Shown here piece after piece: positions 36,128-43,464 of a DNA stretch of 64,000 bases (positions within the stretch are counted from its first letter, which is position 1; the number at the start of each line of letters is the position of its first letter). The translations under genes were made by a program, and so were the position numbers. The notes under the pieces are model-generated. The model was not told the origin of the DNA, searched no databases, and saw only the letters and a list, made by a program, of their open reading frames with translations. Origin of the DNA: Mobilicoccus caccae (lineage in GTDB: Bacteria; Actinomycetota; Actinomycetes; Actinomycetales; Dermatophilaceae); NCBI RefSeq assembly GCF_030161635.1, contig NZ_BSUO01000001.1, forward strand, positions 3,205,199 to 3,269,198, given 5' to 3'.

Positions 36128-36811
36128 ATGTCGATCACTTCCCAGTACATCGAGGCCACCCGCAAGATGCAGGAGAACTGGTTCTCGGCCGTCGACTCCA
36201 TGACCGCCCAGTTCGCCGAGAAGTTCGAGCGCCCCTCGGCCGCCACCGTCCCGGTGATGGTCGACCCGCGCAAGGCCGTCGACGAGCTGTTCGACTTCTA
36301 CGGCAAGGCCCTCGCCGTTCAGCGCGAGACCGCGCACAAGATCCTCGACGCCAACCTGCAGGCGAACGACCAGTGGACCGAGCAGGCCGAGCGCTTCTAC
36401 TCCGCGTGGCGCGAGCAGGCTCAGACCCTCACCCAGACGGCCCGCGAGCAGATGGAGAACTTCGCCACCTCCGCCCGTGAGCAGGCGCAGCAGCTCGGCG
36501 AGACCGTCGAGGCCCGCGTCGCCGACGCGCAGCAGGCCGGCCGCGAGCAGGCCGAGCGTTTCACGACGGCTGCCACCGAGCAGACCCGTCGCGCCACCGA
36601 GGCTGCGGCCACGCAGACCCGTCGCGCCACCGACGCCGCCAAGGAGACCTCCGAGGAGGCGACCGACACGGCCACCGAGCAGGTCAAGCGCAACTACAAC
36701 CTCATGAACACCGCGCAGCTCAAGTCCGAGCTCACCACCCGTGGTCTCGAGACCACCGGTTCGCTCGACGAGCTCCGCGCCCGTCTGCGCGAGGCCGACG
36801 ACAAGGCCTGA
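36128..36811 (+). CDS. phasin-like granule protein with C-terminal SAP-like motif
   Basis: 227 residues, helical. Residues 1-110 resemble phasin/HbhA-like amphipathic helices (SITSQYIEATRKMQENWFSAVDS, FDFYGKALAVQRETAHKILDANLQ). Residues 110-190 are Ala/Thr/Glu/Arg repeats (EQTRRATEAAATQTRRATDAA). The last 35 residues (YNLMNTAQLKSELTTRGLETTGSLDELRARLREAD) match the helix-extended-helix SAP pattern: Leu-Lys spacing, RGL, then ELRARL. Phasins coat PHB granules; a SAP motif would add nucleic-acid binding, perhaps tethering granules to the nucleoid. A strong promoter is upstream and a terminator follows. Confidence 0.82.
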   Translation: MSITSQYIEATRKMQENWFSAVDSMTAQFAEKFERPSAATVPVMVDPRKAVDELFDFYGKALAVQRETAHKILDANLQANDQWTEQAERFYSAWREQAQTLTQTAREQMENFATSAREQAQQLGETVEARVADAQQAGREQAERFTTAATEQTRRATEAAATQTRRATDAAKETSEEATDTATEQVKRNYNLMNTAQLKSELTTRGLETTGSLDELRARLREADDKA

Positions 36812-36852
36812 GCAACGACTCAGTACCAGGCTGCTACGGCCTGAGCACCACC

Positions 36853-36890
36853 ACACGAGGGGTCCGCGAGTATTCGCGGGCCCCTCGTGT
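36853..36890 (+). terminator. terminator after the phasin-like gene
   Basis: Nearly perfect hairpin: ACACGAGGGG pairs with CCCCTCGTGT, and the inner CCGCGA pairs with TCGCGG around GTAT. It lies 41 bp after the stop codon. Confidence 0.85.
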
Positions 36891-36991
36891 CGTCTCACGA
36901 CGCTCCTCGGTCTCCGGCCTGAGCCCTACCCTCCGGTTTCAGGTGACAGGATCGGGGGGAACTTGTTCGCCTCCCCCGAACGGAGAACATC

Positions 36992-37753
36992 GTGAGCGAC
37001 CTCATCAACCTCGATCTGACCGGACGCACCGCCGTCGTCACCGGTGGCGTGAGCGGGATCGGTCTCGCCTGCACCCAGGCTCTCGCCCGCGCCGGCGCGG
37101 AGGTCGTCGTCGTCGACCTCGACCAGGCCAAGGCCGAGGAGACGGCGGCGCCGCTCGGTGGCCGCGGCATCGGCGCGGACCTCTCCGACCCCGACGTGCT
37201 CGCCTCCCTCGACGTCGCCGGCGACATCATCGTCAACAACGCCGGCTTCCAGCGGGTCGCGCCCGTGCACGAGTTCGAGCCGGAGGTCTTCACGGCTATC
37301 CAGCGGGTGATGGTCGAGGCGCCGTTCCGCCTCATCCGCAACTCCCTGCCCCGTATGTACGAGCAGGGGTGGGGGCGCGTCGTCAACATTAGCTCCGCGC
37401 ACGGCCTGCGCGCCTCGGCCTTCAAGGTCGCCTACGTGACCGCCAAGCACGGCCTGGAGGGGATGTCCAAGGTCGTCGCCCTCGAAGGCGCCGAGCACGG
37501 GGTGACGAGCAACTGCATCAACCCCGGCTATGTGCGGACTCCGTTGGTGGAGAAGCAGATCGCCGACCAGGCCAAGGCCCACGGCATGTCCGAGGACGAC
37601 GTCGTCGAAAAGGTCATGCTCCTGCGCATGGCCCGCAAGACCCTCGTCGAGCCCGCCGAGGTCGCCGATCTCGTCCTGTTCCTGTGCTCCGGTTCGGCCG
37701 TCAGCATGACGGGCGCCTCGTACACGATGGACGGCGGCTGGACCGCGAGCTGA
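36992..37753 (+). CDS. bdhA: 3-hydroxybutyrate dehydrogenase
   Basis: 253 residues, SDR family. Seen: VTGGVSGIGLACTQAL (NAD turn), NNAGFQRVAPVHEF, catalytic Ser in VNISSAHGLRAS, and YxxxK in VAYVTAKHGLEG, with NCINPGYVRTPLVEKQI and QAKAHGMSEDDVVEKVMLL. The run from NNAGFQ to VRTPLVEKQI is characteristic of D-3-hydroxybutyrate dehydrogenase. It oxidises D-3-hydroxybutyrate to acetoacetate, using monomers released from PHB. GTG 36992 after GGAGAAC. Separate from the phasin by a terminator. Confidence 0.88.
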   Translation: MSDLINLDLTGRTAVVTGGVSGIGLACTQALARAGAEVVVVDLDQAKAEETAAPLGGRGIGADLSDPDVLASLDVAGDIIVNNAGFQRVAPVHEFEPEVFTAIQRVMVEAPFRLIRNSLPRMYEQGWGRVVNISSAHGLRASAFKVAYVTAKHGLEGMSKVVALEGAEHGVTSNCINPGYVRTPLVEKQIADQAKAHGMSEDDVVEKVMLLRMARKTLVEPAEVADLVLFLCSGSAVSMTGASYTMDGGWTAS

Positions 37754-37873
37754 CCTCCCGCGCACCCCACCGTCGGTCGGCAGGGCGGCGGCTCACGGAC
37801 GAACCGCCGGGGTTCCGCCGAGGTGACGGAGGTCCCTTGCCCCCGGGCACCCGCGACCGGTAGACCCGCATGC

Positions 37874-38278
37874 ATGAGTGAGTACGTGGAGTCCGTGGAC
37901 ATCGACGTCGAGCCCGAACGGCTCTTCGAGTTCCTGTCCGATGTCGCCAACCTGCCGAGTTACATGCCGCGGCTGTCCCAGGCCGAACCCGTGGGTGATG
38001 GGGCCGTCGAGGTCGTCGCGACTCCGCGCATGCCCGACGGGTCGACGGTGGAGGTGCGCGGTACCGCGTGGACCCGCGTCGACAATCCCGGCCGCACGTT
38101 CAGTTGGGGTTCGGTCGGCGGACGGCACGGGTACAAGGGCAGTTTCGACATCGACCGCCGCGGTGAGGACGCCACGCTCACGGTCCGCATCACCAGTGGG
38201 CGCGCCGACCCCGACGGTGTGCGTGCGGGGTTGCGCGACGTGCTGGCCTCGATCAAGGACATGACCGAGAAGCGTTGA
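37874..38278 (+). CDS. SRPBCC (START-like) family protein
   Basis: 134 residues of the polyketide-cyclase/START-like fold: ESVDIDVEPERLFEFLSDVANLPSYMPRLSQAEPVGDG opens the family, then a series of beta-strands and the long C-terminal helix PDGVRAGLRDVLASIKDMTEK. Such domains bind hydrophobic ligands; the ligand is unknown. ATG at 37874 (MSEYVES). A strong terminator follows. Confidence 0.82.
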   Translation: MSEYVESVDIDVEPERLFEFLSDVANLPSYMPRLSQAEPVGDGAVEVVATPRMPDGSTVEVRGTAWTRVDNPGRTFSWGSVGGRHGYKGSFDIDRRGEDATLTVRITSGRADPDGVRAGLRDVLASIKDMTEKR

Positions 38279-38325
38279 CCCACCGGGTTCGATCCCGGCG
38301 GTGCCGTCACCCGCCCCCACCACGA

Positions 38326-38359
38326 CCCGGCCCCGCGACATCGTCGTCGCGGGGCCGGG
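38326..38359. terminator. bidirectional terminator
   Basis: Perfect 14-bp arms 38326-38339 and 38346-38359 (CCCGGCCCCGCGAC and its complement) with a 6-nt loop, between convergent SRPBCC and esterase genes. Confidence 0.85.
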
Positions 38360-38386
38360 TGGTTCTCGGGGCGCCTCGAGCGGCGA

Positions 38387-39397
38387 TCAGCCCTTGACGT
38401 GCCGGTCGAGGAAGGCGATGAGCTTGTCGTGGATGGCCGAGTCGGTCCAGAACTGCGGATCAGCGTGTTCGGTGTCGATGAACGTCAGTTCGGAGGTCGC
38501 GCCCGCCTTCTGCAGCGCCTGGTGGAACTCCTCCGGCTGGGGGTACGGGGCGGTGCAGTCCTTGCGACCCGAGAACAGGATGACGGCGGGTGAGGTGGCG
38601 GACACGTAGGTCACAGGGCTCGCGGCCTTGGCCTTCTGCTGTCCCTCGGGCGCGTCGGGGTCGGTGCCGATGAGCATCCCGTGGGAGGACTCGGCACCCG
38701 GCTTGCCGCCGCCGCAGACCTGCTTCTGGTCGCGGGTGCGGGTGCTCAGGTCGTAGATGCCGTAGTACCCGACGAAGGCCTTGACCTGCGCGTCGACGCC
38801 GGTCTCGCCGAGGGAGCCCTGCAGATCGGCCTTGTCGGGTGCCAGCGCGGTCATCGCCGCGAGGTGCGCCCCGGCGGAGTCGCCCATGAGCGCGAATCGC
38901 TGCGGGTCCAGACCGAGTTCGGCGGCGTGTGCGCGCAGGTAGCGCACCGATGCGGCGACGTCGTGCATCGGCGCGGGGAACGTGGCCCCCGGAGCCAGCC
39001 GGTAGTTGGGGGCGGCGACCGCGTAGCCCCGGTCGAGCAGGAGTTGCTTGGTCTCGACCATCCGGATGTCCTCGGCGCGGCCGATGTCACCCTTGTCGCC
39101 GGACTTCCAGCCACCGCCGTGCACCCACGTGACCAGCGGGAACGGACCCGGGCCCTGCCCGGTCGGCAGGAACAGGTCGAGGCGGTGTTCGTCGGCGCCG
39201 TCTCCGACGTAGTCGATGTCGAGGCGCTCGGGGACGGGCTCGGCCGGCGCCTGCGAGTTCTGCGCCGGGCTCTGGCTCCCGCTCTGTGTGGTGGCGGAAT
39301 CGGCCGCCGGTGTCGGCTGGGCCTGCGGACCGCCGCAGGCCGCGAGCAGCACGGCGAGACCGGCTCCGACACCGATCTCCAGCACGCGTGACTTCAT
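38387..39397 (-). CDS. lipoprotein alpha/beta hydrolase (esterase, BD-FAE-like)
   Basis: 336 residues. A lipoprotein signal peptide ends in the lipobox LLAAC (Cys about residue 21), then a Pro/Ser/Gln-rich linker. The hydrolase domain has WVHGGGWKSGDKGD (oxyanion hole), the nucleophile in ALMGDSAGAHLAAM, and the late His in FIDTEHADPQF. HGGG plus GDSAG marks the hormone-sensitive-lipase/BD-FAE branch, which cleaves carboxyl esters such as short-chain or feruloyl-type esters. It would act at the outer face of the membrane. ATG 39397 follows AAGGGGGAGA. Confidence 0.87.
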   Translation of the reverse strand: MKSRVLEIGVGAGLAVLLAACGGPQAQPTPAADSATTQSGSQSPAQNSQAPAEPVPERLDIDYVGDGADEHRLDLFLPTGQGPGPFPLVTWVHGGGWKSGDKGDIGRAEDIRMVETKQLLLDRGYAVAAPNYRLAPGATFPAPMHDVAASVRYLRAHAAELGLDPQRFALMGDSAGAHLAAMTALAPDKADLQGSLGETGVDAQVKAFVGYYGIYDLSTRTRDQKQVCGGGKPGAESSHGMLIGTDPDAPEGQQKAKAASPVTYVSATSPAVILFSGRKDCTAPYPQPEEFHQALQKAGATSELTFIDTEHADPQFWTDSAIHDKLIAFLDRHVKG

Positions 39398-39505
39398 GGT
39401 CTCCCCCTTGGTCTGCATCCGTCCCCACGGAGCGTGAGCCACGCTAGACGGCGCTCGCCGCCACCGCATCGGCGCTTGTCGACGTCCGGAGGTGGCCATG
39501 GCGGC

Positions 39506-40423
39506 TCAGGCGGGAATGGGGTTGGGGTTGTCGGCTGCCGGGCCGAGCAGCAGCGACCGCAACTCGGCGGCGAGATCGTCGTGGGCGAGGGCGTCGATGC
39601 CTCCGCGGATCGTCCGGATCTGCCAGCCCGGGCGGTCACGGGCGAAGTCGACCACGTCGTCGAGGGCGTCGACGAACTGGCCGATGACGGGTTGGATCAC
39701 CCAGATCGGTAGCTGGAGGGCGGCGAGGAGTTCGCGTCCGGGGTAGGCGAAGGCGTCGGGTGGCAGTTCGGTGTACCGGCGGCAGGTCTCGAAGGTCGGC
39801 CGCCGCTGCCAGGCGCCGGTCTCGTCGACGACCGTGTCGGCCTCCAGTGCGGCGCGGGCGTGTTCGGGCGTCGGCCACAGGGCCAACCAGTCGTTGACGA
39901 GCCGGGGCGCGTACTCGTCGAGAAAGTCTTGCAGCGATTCCGCGGCCGGGCCGGAACACCCCAGGCCGATCCGTACGGTGAGGTCCTCCTGGATCGCCTT
40001 CTCCTGAAACACCTGGAGGAACTCCCGGTACTCCGACTGCGAGAGGTTCATGGGGCTGTCGACGACTCCGACCGCCGAGAACCGCCCGGGAAATCGGGCT
40101 GCGGCCATCGCGGCGATCCCGGCGCCGAACGTGTGCCCGATGATCGCGGGCCGCTCCATGCCGACGTGGTCGAGCACGGCCGCGATGTCGTGCAGGACGA
40201 TGCCGAGGCTGCCGGTGAGTTCGCACGTGCTCCGCCCGTGCCCGCGCAGCGCGAACGTGACGACGCGGAAGTCGGCCGCCAGCAGTTCGGCGGTGTGCCG
40301 CCAGACGAGTTCGCTCGACCCCACACTCGGCACGAGGAGCACGTCGGGCCCCTCGGCACCGTGCACGTGGCCGACGATCTCCCCACCCCGGACCGCGACC
40401 CGGATCTCTCGGGCTTCACTCAT
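39506..40423 (-). CDS. alpha/beta hydrolase-fold protein with Thr at the nucleophile position
   Basis: 305 residues with clear fold features: VLLVPSVGSSELVWRHTAELLAADFRVVTFALRGHGRS, and the nucleophile elbow IIGHTFGAGIAAMAAARFPGRFSAVGVVDSP. The elbow is GHTFG, so the usual Ser/Asp/Cys nucleophile is replaced by Thr, and the C-terminal region has GGIDALAHDDLAAEL where a GHxxxxE motif normally stands. It may be a non-hydrolytic member or have altered chemistry. Cytoplasmic. No partner gene. Confidence 0.75.
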   Translation of the reverse strand: MSEAREIRVAVRGGEIVGHVHGAEGPDVLLVPSVGSSELVWRHTAELLAADFRVVTFALRGHGRSTCELTGSLGIVLHDIAAVLDHVGMERPAIIGHTFGAGIAAMAAARFPGRFSAVGVVDSPMNLSQSEYREFLQVFQEKAIQEDLTVRIGLGCSGPAAESLQDFLDEYAPRLVNDWLALWPTPEHARAALEADTVVDETGAWQRRPTFETCRRYTELPPDAFAYPGRELLAALQLPIWVIQPVIGQFVDALDDVVDFARDRPGWQIRTIRGGIDALAHDDLAAELRSLLLGPAADNPNPIPA

Positions 40424-40549
40424 GGCTGCCTCCGCGTCGTTGCGGGTGAGGACGACTTCGCGCTCGCCTGGTGCCGCTGCTCTCCTGCCGCCGTACGCGG
40501 CTCATCTGTGTGGATCCATCCCCACAACAGTACCGGCGCCGCCGCTTAA

Positions 40550-42201
40550 CCCCGGTCTTTCATGACGGTGCCGACGACGGCATCGCTGCGTGGGGTGAGT
40601 CGATGACGGTGCGCGGGTACGACGTTGGGCCGGCTGGCGCTGCCGGGCTGCGGTTCTCCGGGTCGTGATGTCGTGGGCGGACGGGGGGGTCAGGCGGGTT
40701 GTGGGATCGCGGCGATGTTGGCGAAGACTGCGACGATCGCGGCCGCCCATGGCCACGACTCGGGTATCCGCAAGCGTCGTCGGCGGGCGCTGTGAGTCAG
40801 CCGGGCTGGGACGTGAAGGAAGCGGTAGCGCAGCGCTTTCGGCTCACACGCCGCCAGCGACTTCGCGTCTCCGGTCAGTGCGAGGAGCCGGGTCCATGCG
40901 GTCAGGTCGGCAGCGATCTGCACCAGCATCAGCCACACCCGGTTGATCTCGAACTCCCGCGACGGGAACCGCCCCAGCCCCGAGTCCTTGGCGTGCCGGA
41001 TCCGGTCCTCGACCCGAGCGTGCGCCCGATGCCGGGCCTCGAGGAAAGCCAGTTGTCCGGTCGTGGTGTTGGTGACGAAGGCTTGGTAGCGCCAGCCGTC
41101 ACGTTCCTCGAACAGCGACAGTTGGGCGCCGGGATGGGGTCGTTCGCGGCGCACGATGACGCGCATTCCGGTCGGCCAGCTGCTCAGGTCCAAGAGCCCG
41201 GTGAGCTCGGCGACGTCACCTCCTTCGCGGATCCCACCGTCGGCGTCCAGTGCCGGGGTCCAGACCTTCTTCGGGACCAGGTCGATGGCGTCGCGGATCT
41301 TCTCGGTGACCGCGAAACCCACGCTGTACTCCACGCTGCGGCCACGGACCCGGTTCTGCTCGGTAAGCCAGTCCAGCAGCTTGTGCGATGCGCCCGCGCC
41401 GTCGGAGCGGATGAGCAGCTTCTTGCGGTGCGTGCCGGGGATCTGCGCGATCGCGTCGGTGAGGACCTCGATGTGGTCGGCGGCGGTGTTCGAGCCGGCA
41501 TTGCCAGCGCGGAGCTTGGCGGCGAGGAACTCACTCGTGTTGTCGCACCACACCCCGAGTGGGTGGAACCCGAAGGTCCGCTTGAACGTGGCCGCCGCGT
41601 TCTCCTTCTCGCTGTGGCTGATCACGATGGTCGCGTCGGTATCGAGCACGATCAGATCGTCAAGATCGGTCCCGGCGACCTTGCTCGCCGGGACGCCGTC
41701 AGGCAGCTGGGACCAGACCTGGCGGCGGACCCGCGCCCGCGCGTTCTAGATCCTCTTCAACCGGCCAGGTGTGACCTCGTCCAGTGCCCGCCACACCGTC
41801 GGCGCCGACGCGACACGGCCCAGCACGCTGGACTGGTGGCGCAGCACGTCGATGTCGGCGATCGCCTCCCCGCCGTCGGCGAGCATCACCGCGACGTCGG
41901 TCAGCACCCTGCCGCGGTCGTGACCGGGGACGAAGTTGCGGCGGACCATCACCTTGGACAACTCGGACGTGAGGCCGACCCGGTCGGCCAGAAGGCGGGT
42001 GGCGACGCTGCCCGCATGGGCCACCACGCCGACACCATCGGAGGTCACGGACAAGCCGGTAGACCACGAAGTACGCTTCACCTACGGAGTGCCTTCCGGT
42101 TCGGAGATCTTGAGTCGTCGCAAACCCAAGTTTCCCCTGCTGGACAGGCACTTCCGTGCTTCTACGCGCCGATCACACCCGAGTCTCGTGAACGATCCGG
42201 G
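40550..42201. mobile_element. IS1380-like insertion sequence, 1652 bp, flanked by TTAA
   Basis: Ends are defined by TTAA on both sides (40546-40549 and 42202-42205) as apparent target duplication. Imperfect terminal inverted repeats are CCCCGGTCTTTCATGAC at the left and CCCGGATCGTTCACGAG (complement) at the right, about 12 of 17 matching. Inside is one minus-strand transposase gene broken by a stop codon. Family placement rests on the transposase sequence. Confidence 0.8.
40690..42081 (-). pseudogene. IS1380-family transposase with in-frame amber stop
   Basis: GTG 42081 begins KRTSWSTGLSVTSDGVGVVAHAG, typical of actinobacterial IS1380 transposases. The frame runs to a TAG at 41746-41748 and then continues in the same frame, without any other defect, to 40690: VRRQVWSQLPDGVPASKVAGTDLDDLIVLDTDATIVISHSEKENAAATFKRTFGFHPLGVW, RSDGAGASHKLLDW, EINRVWLMLVQIAADL. 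The first Asp of the DDE set probably lies in LDTDAT. Full length would be 463 residues. A single C-to-T change (CAG to TAG) would explain the stop. Probably inactive, or rescued only by readthrough. Confidence 0.85.
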
Positions 42202-42359
42202 TTAACGGCCTGAAACGGACGCGGTCGGACAGCGATTCGGCTTGCTTCGAGTCCGGTCGTTGGGGTCCCTGGCGTCATGGGTGACGGGGAGTGACGGTGT
42301 CTGTTCGGCGGCCGGTAGGTGCCGGGCCGGCGGTGAATCCAGGTCGGCCGGGATCCGGA

Positions 42360-42623
42360 TCACCGGTAGGCATGGCGGCGGTGACGGCTGGCGATCACCA
42401 CGTTGACCACCGCCTCCTGCTCGATGCGGTAGGTGACGCGGTACTCACCGCGCCGTGCGGAGTACAAGCGGGCGAACGTGCCGGTCATCTGCGTGCCGAC
42501 ACGGTGAGGGTTCTCGGCCAAGGGACCGCTGAGAAAGGCGAAGCAGGCTGCCGCGACGACTTCGGGTAGCCGGCTCCCCAACGCTCTGCGTGCGGGAGGA
42601 GCCAGCCTGACCTCATAGGCCAC
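42360..42623 (-). CDS. RelE/ParE-family toxin
   Basis: 87 residues starting at a GTG (VAYEVRLAPPARRALGSRLPEVVAAACFAFLSGPLAENPHRVG). The RelE-type C-terminus is FARLYSARRGEYRVTYRIEQEAVVNVVIASRHRRHAYR with basic residues where the ribosome-dependent RNase pocket lies. Its start overlaps the end of the upstream antitoxin gene by 11 bp, the usual coupled order antitoxin-toxin. RelE toxins cut mRNA on the ribosome. Confidence 0.87.
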   Translation of the reverse strand: MAYEVRLAPPARRALGSRLPEVVAAACFAFLSGPLAENPHRVGTQMTGTFARLYSARRGEYRVTYRIEQEAVVNVVIASRHRRHAYR

Positions 42624-42888
42624 GAGGCCTGACGCGTCGGCGGGTGAGCTCGTCGACAGGCACGGTCTCCGACATCGGAGCTGGCAGCCCCTCGTCGATG
42701 TCCGCGACCAACTCTGCGTCCGAGAGCACGTCGATGGTCTCGATGAGGGCGTCGAAATCCTCGGCCGCCAGCAGCACGGCTGCACGGCTGCCGTTCCGGG
42801 TGATGTCGATCCGCTGATGGGTGGACACCGCCTCGTCCACGAGCTTCGACAGCTGCGCCCGAGCCGCTGCCAGGGAGATCGTCGTCAT
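42613..42888 (-). CDS. Phd/YefM-family antitoxin
   Basis: 91 residues: MTTISLAAARAQLSKLVDEAVSTHQRIDITRNGSRAAVLLAAEDFDALIETIDVLSD is the Phd/YefM fold, followed by a toxin-binding acidic tail (ELVADIDEGLPAPMSE). It should repress its own promoter and neutralise the overlapping RelE-like toxin. Any promoter must lie within the decayed toxin sequence immediately upstream. Confidence 0.9.
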   Translation of the reverse strand: MTTISLAAARAQLSKLVDEAVSTHQRIDITRNGSRAAVLLAAEDFDALIETIDVLSDAELVADIDEGLPAPMSETVPVDELTRRRVRPRGL

Positions 42889-42889
42889 G

Positions 42890-43035
42890 TACAGAATTCT
42901 CGCGTGGATGCTGCGGTCTGGAAGGGCCGACGCCGTTTCCATGCACGTCCCGGGCGATCTCGCCGAGGGTGGCCGGGTGTTCACGTTCAGCCGGCGGTAG
43001 TCGCCATCGAACGCTGGGCTGATCTCGAACTTCAC
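42890..43035 (-). pseudogene. truncated RelE-like toxin remnant
   Basis: GTG 43035 starts KFEISPAFDGDYRRLN, the N-terminus of a RelE/ParE-like toxin. After that, homology-like sequence (EHPATLGEIARDVHG) continues only in another frame, and no C-terminus follows before the Phd gene. Both frameshifted and truncated, so this is real decay, unlike the single homopolymer losses elsewhere. Confidence 0.65.
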
Positions 43036-43340
43036 GAACCGTCGGGGCCGGCCGGCGCATCCAGGTGCGACAGGAAGGCGTCACCGTCATCGTGGGCAGT
43101 CACGCGGCCCTCTTCCACGTGCGCGTCGACCTCGCGCTCCCGCTCCTGCCAACGCTGCTCCCAGAACCAGACCTGATCGGCAGGCACCGGCAACGAAGGA
43201 CGCAACTCCAGGACCCCGTCCTCACGCTCGGTGATCTCGACTTGCGCCCCTGGCTGATCGAGCAGCAGCCGTCGACGCACCTCCGACGGGAGCGCAATGA
43301 CGCCGCGCCCCTGCACCCCGACGTACCCGTGAAAGGCCAT
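43032..43340 (-). CDS. AbrB/MazE-like antitoxin
   Basis: 102 residues opening MAFHGYVGVQGRGVIALPSEVRRRLLLDQPGAQVEITEREDGVLELRP, a SpoVT-AbrB swapped-hairpin DNA-binding domain. The C-terminal half (DQVWFWEQRWQEREREVDAHVEEGRV) is acidic/aromatic, as in antitoxins that embrace a toxin. Its TGA overlaps the GTG of the decayed toxin (GTGA), so it is now an orphan antitoxin. It lies 124 bp from the oldest end of the CRISPR array. Confidence 0.8.
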   Translation of the reverse strand: MAFHGYVGVQGRGVIALPSEVRRRLLLDQPGAQVEITEREDGVLELRPSLPVPADQVWFWEQRWQEREREVDAHVEEGRVTAHDDGDAFLSHLDAPAGPDGS

Positions 43341-43464
43341 GTCCTGAGCGTAGACGCACCGCAGCAGAGCCGTAGGTTCGCTTTCCGCACTGCGACGAGC
43401 CGACCGAACGCTGAGCGTTCGCGTGTCAGCTGGCCGGCATCAGAGTCGACCAGCTCCATCGCCT

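Noticed and set aside
40424..40545. Gene disrupted by the IS element
   Set aside because: Neither flank of the TTAA site carries an interrupted reading frame that rejoins across the element, so the insertion appears intergenic.
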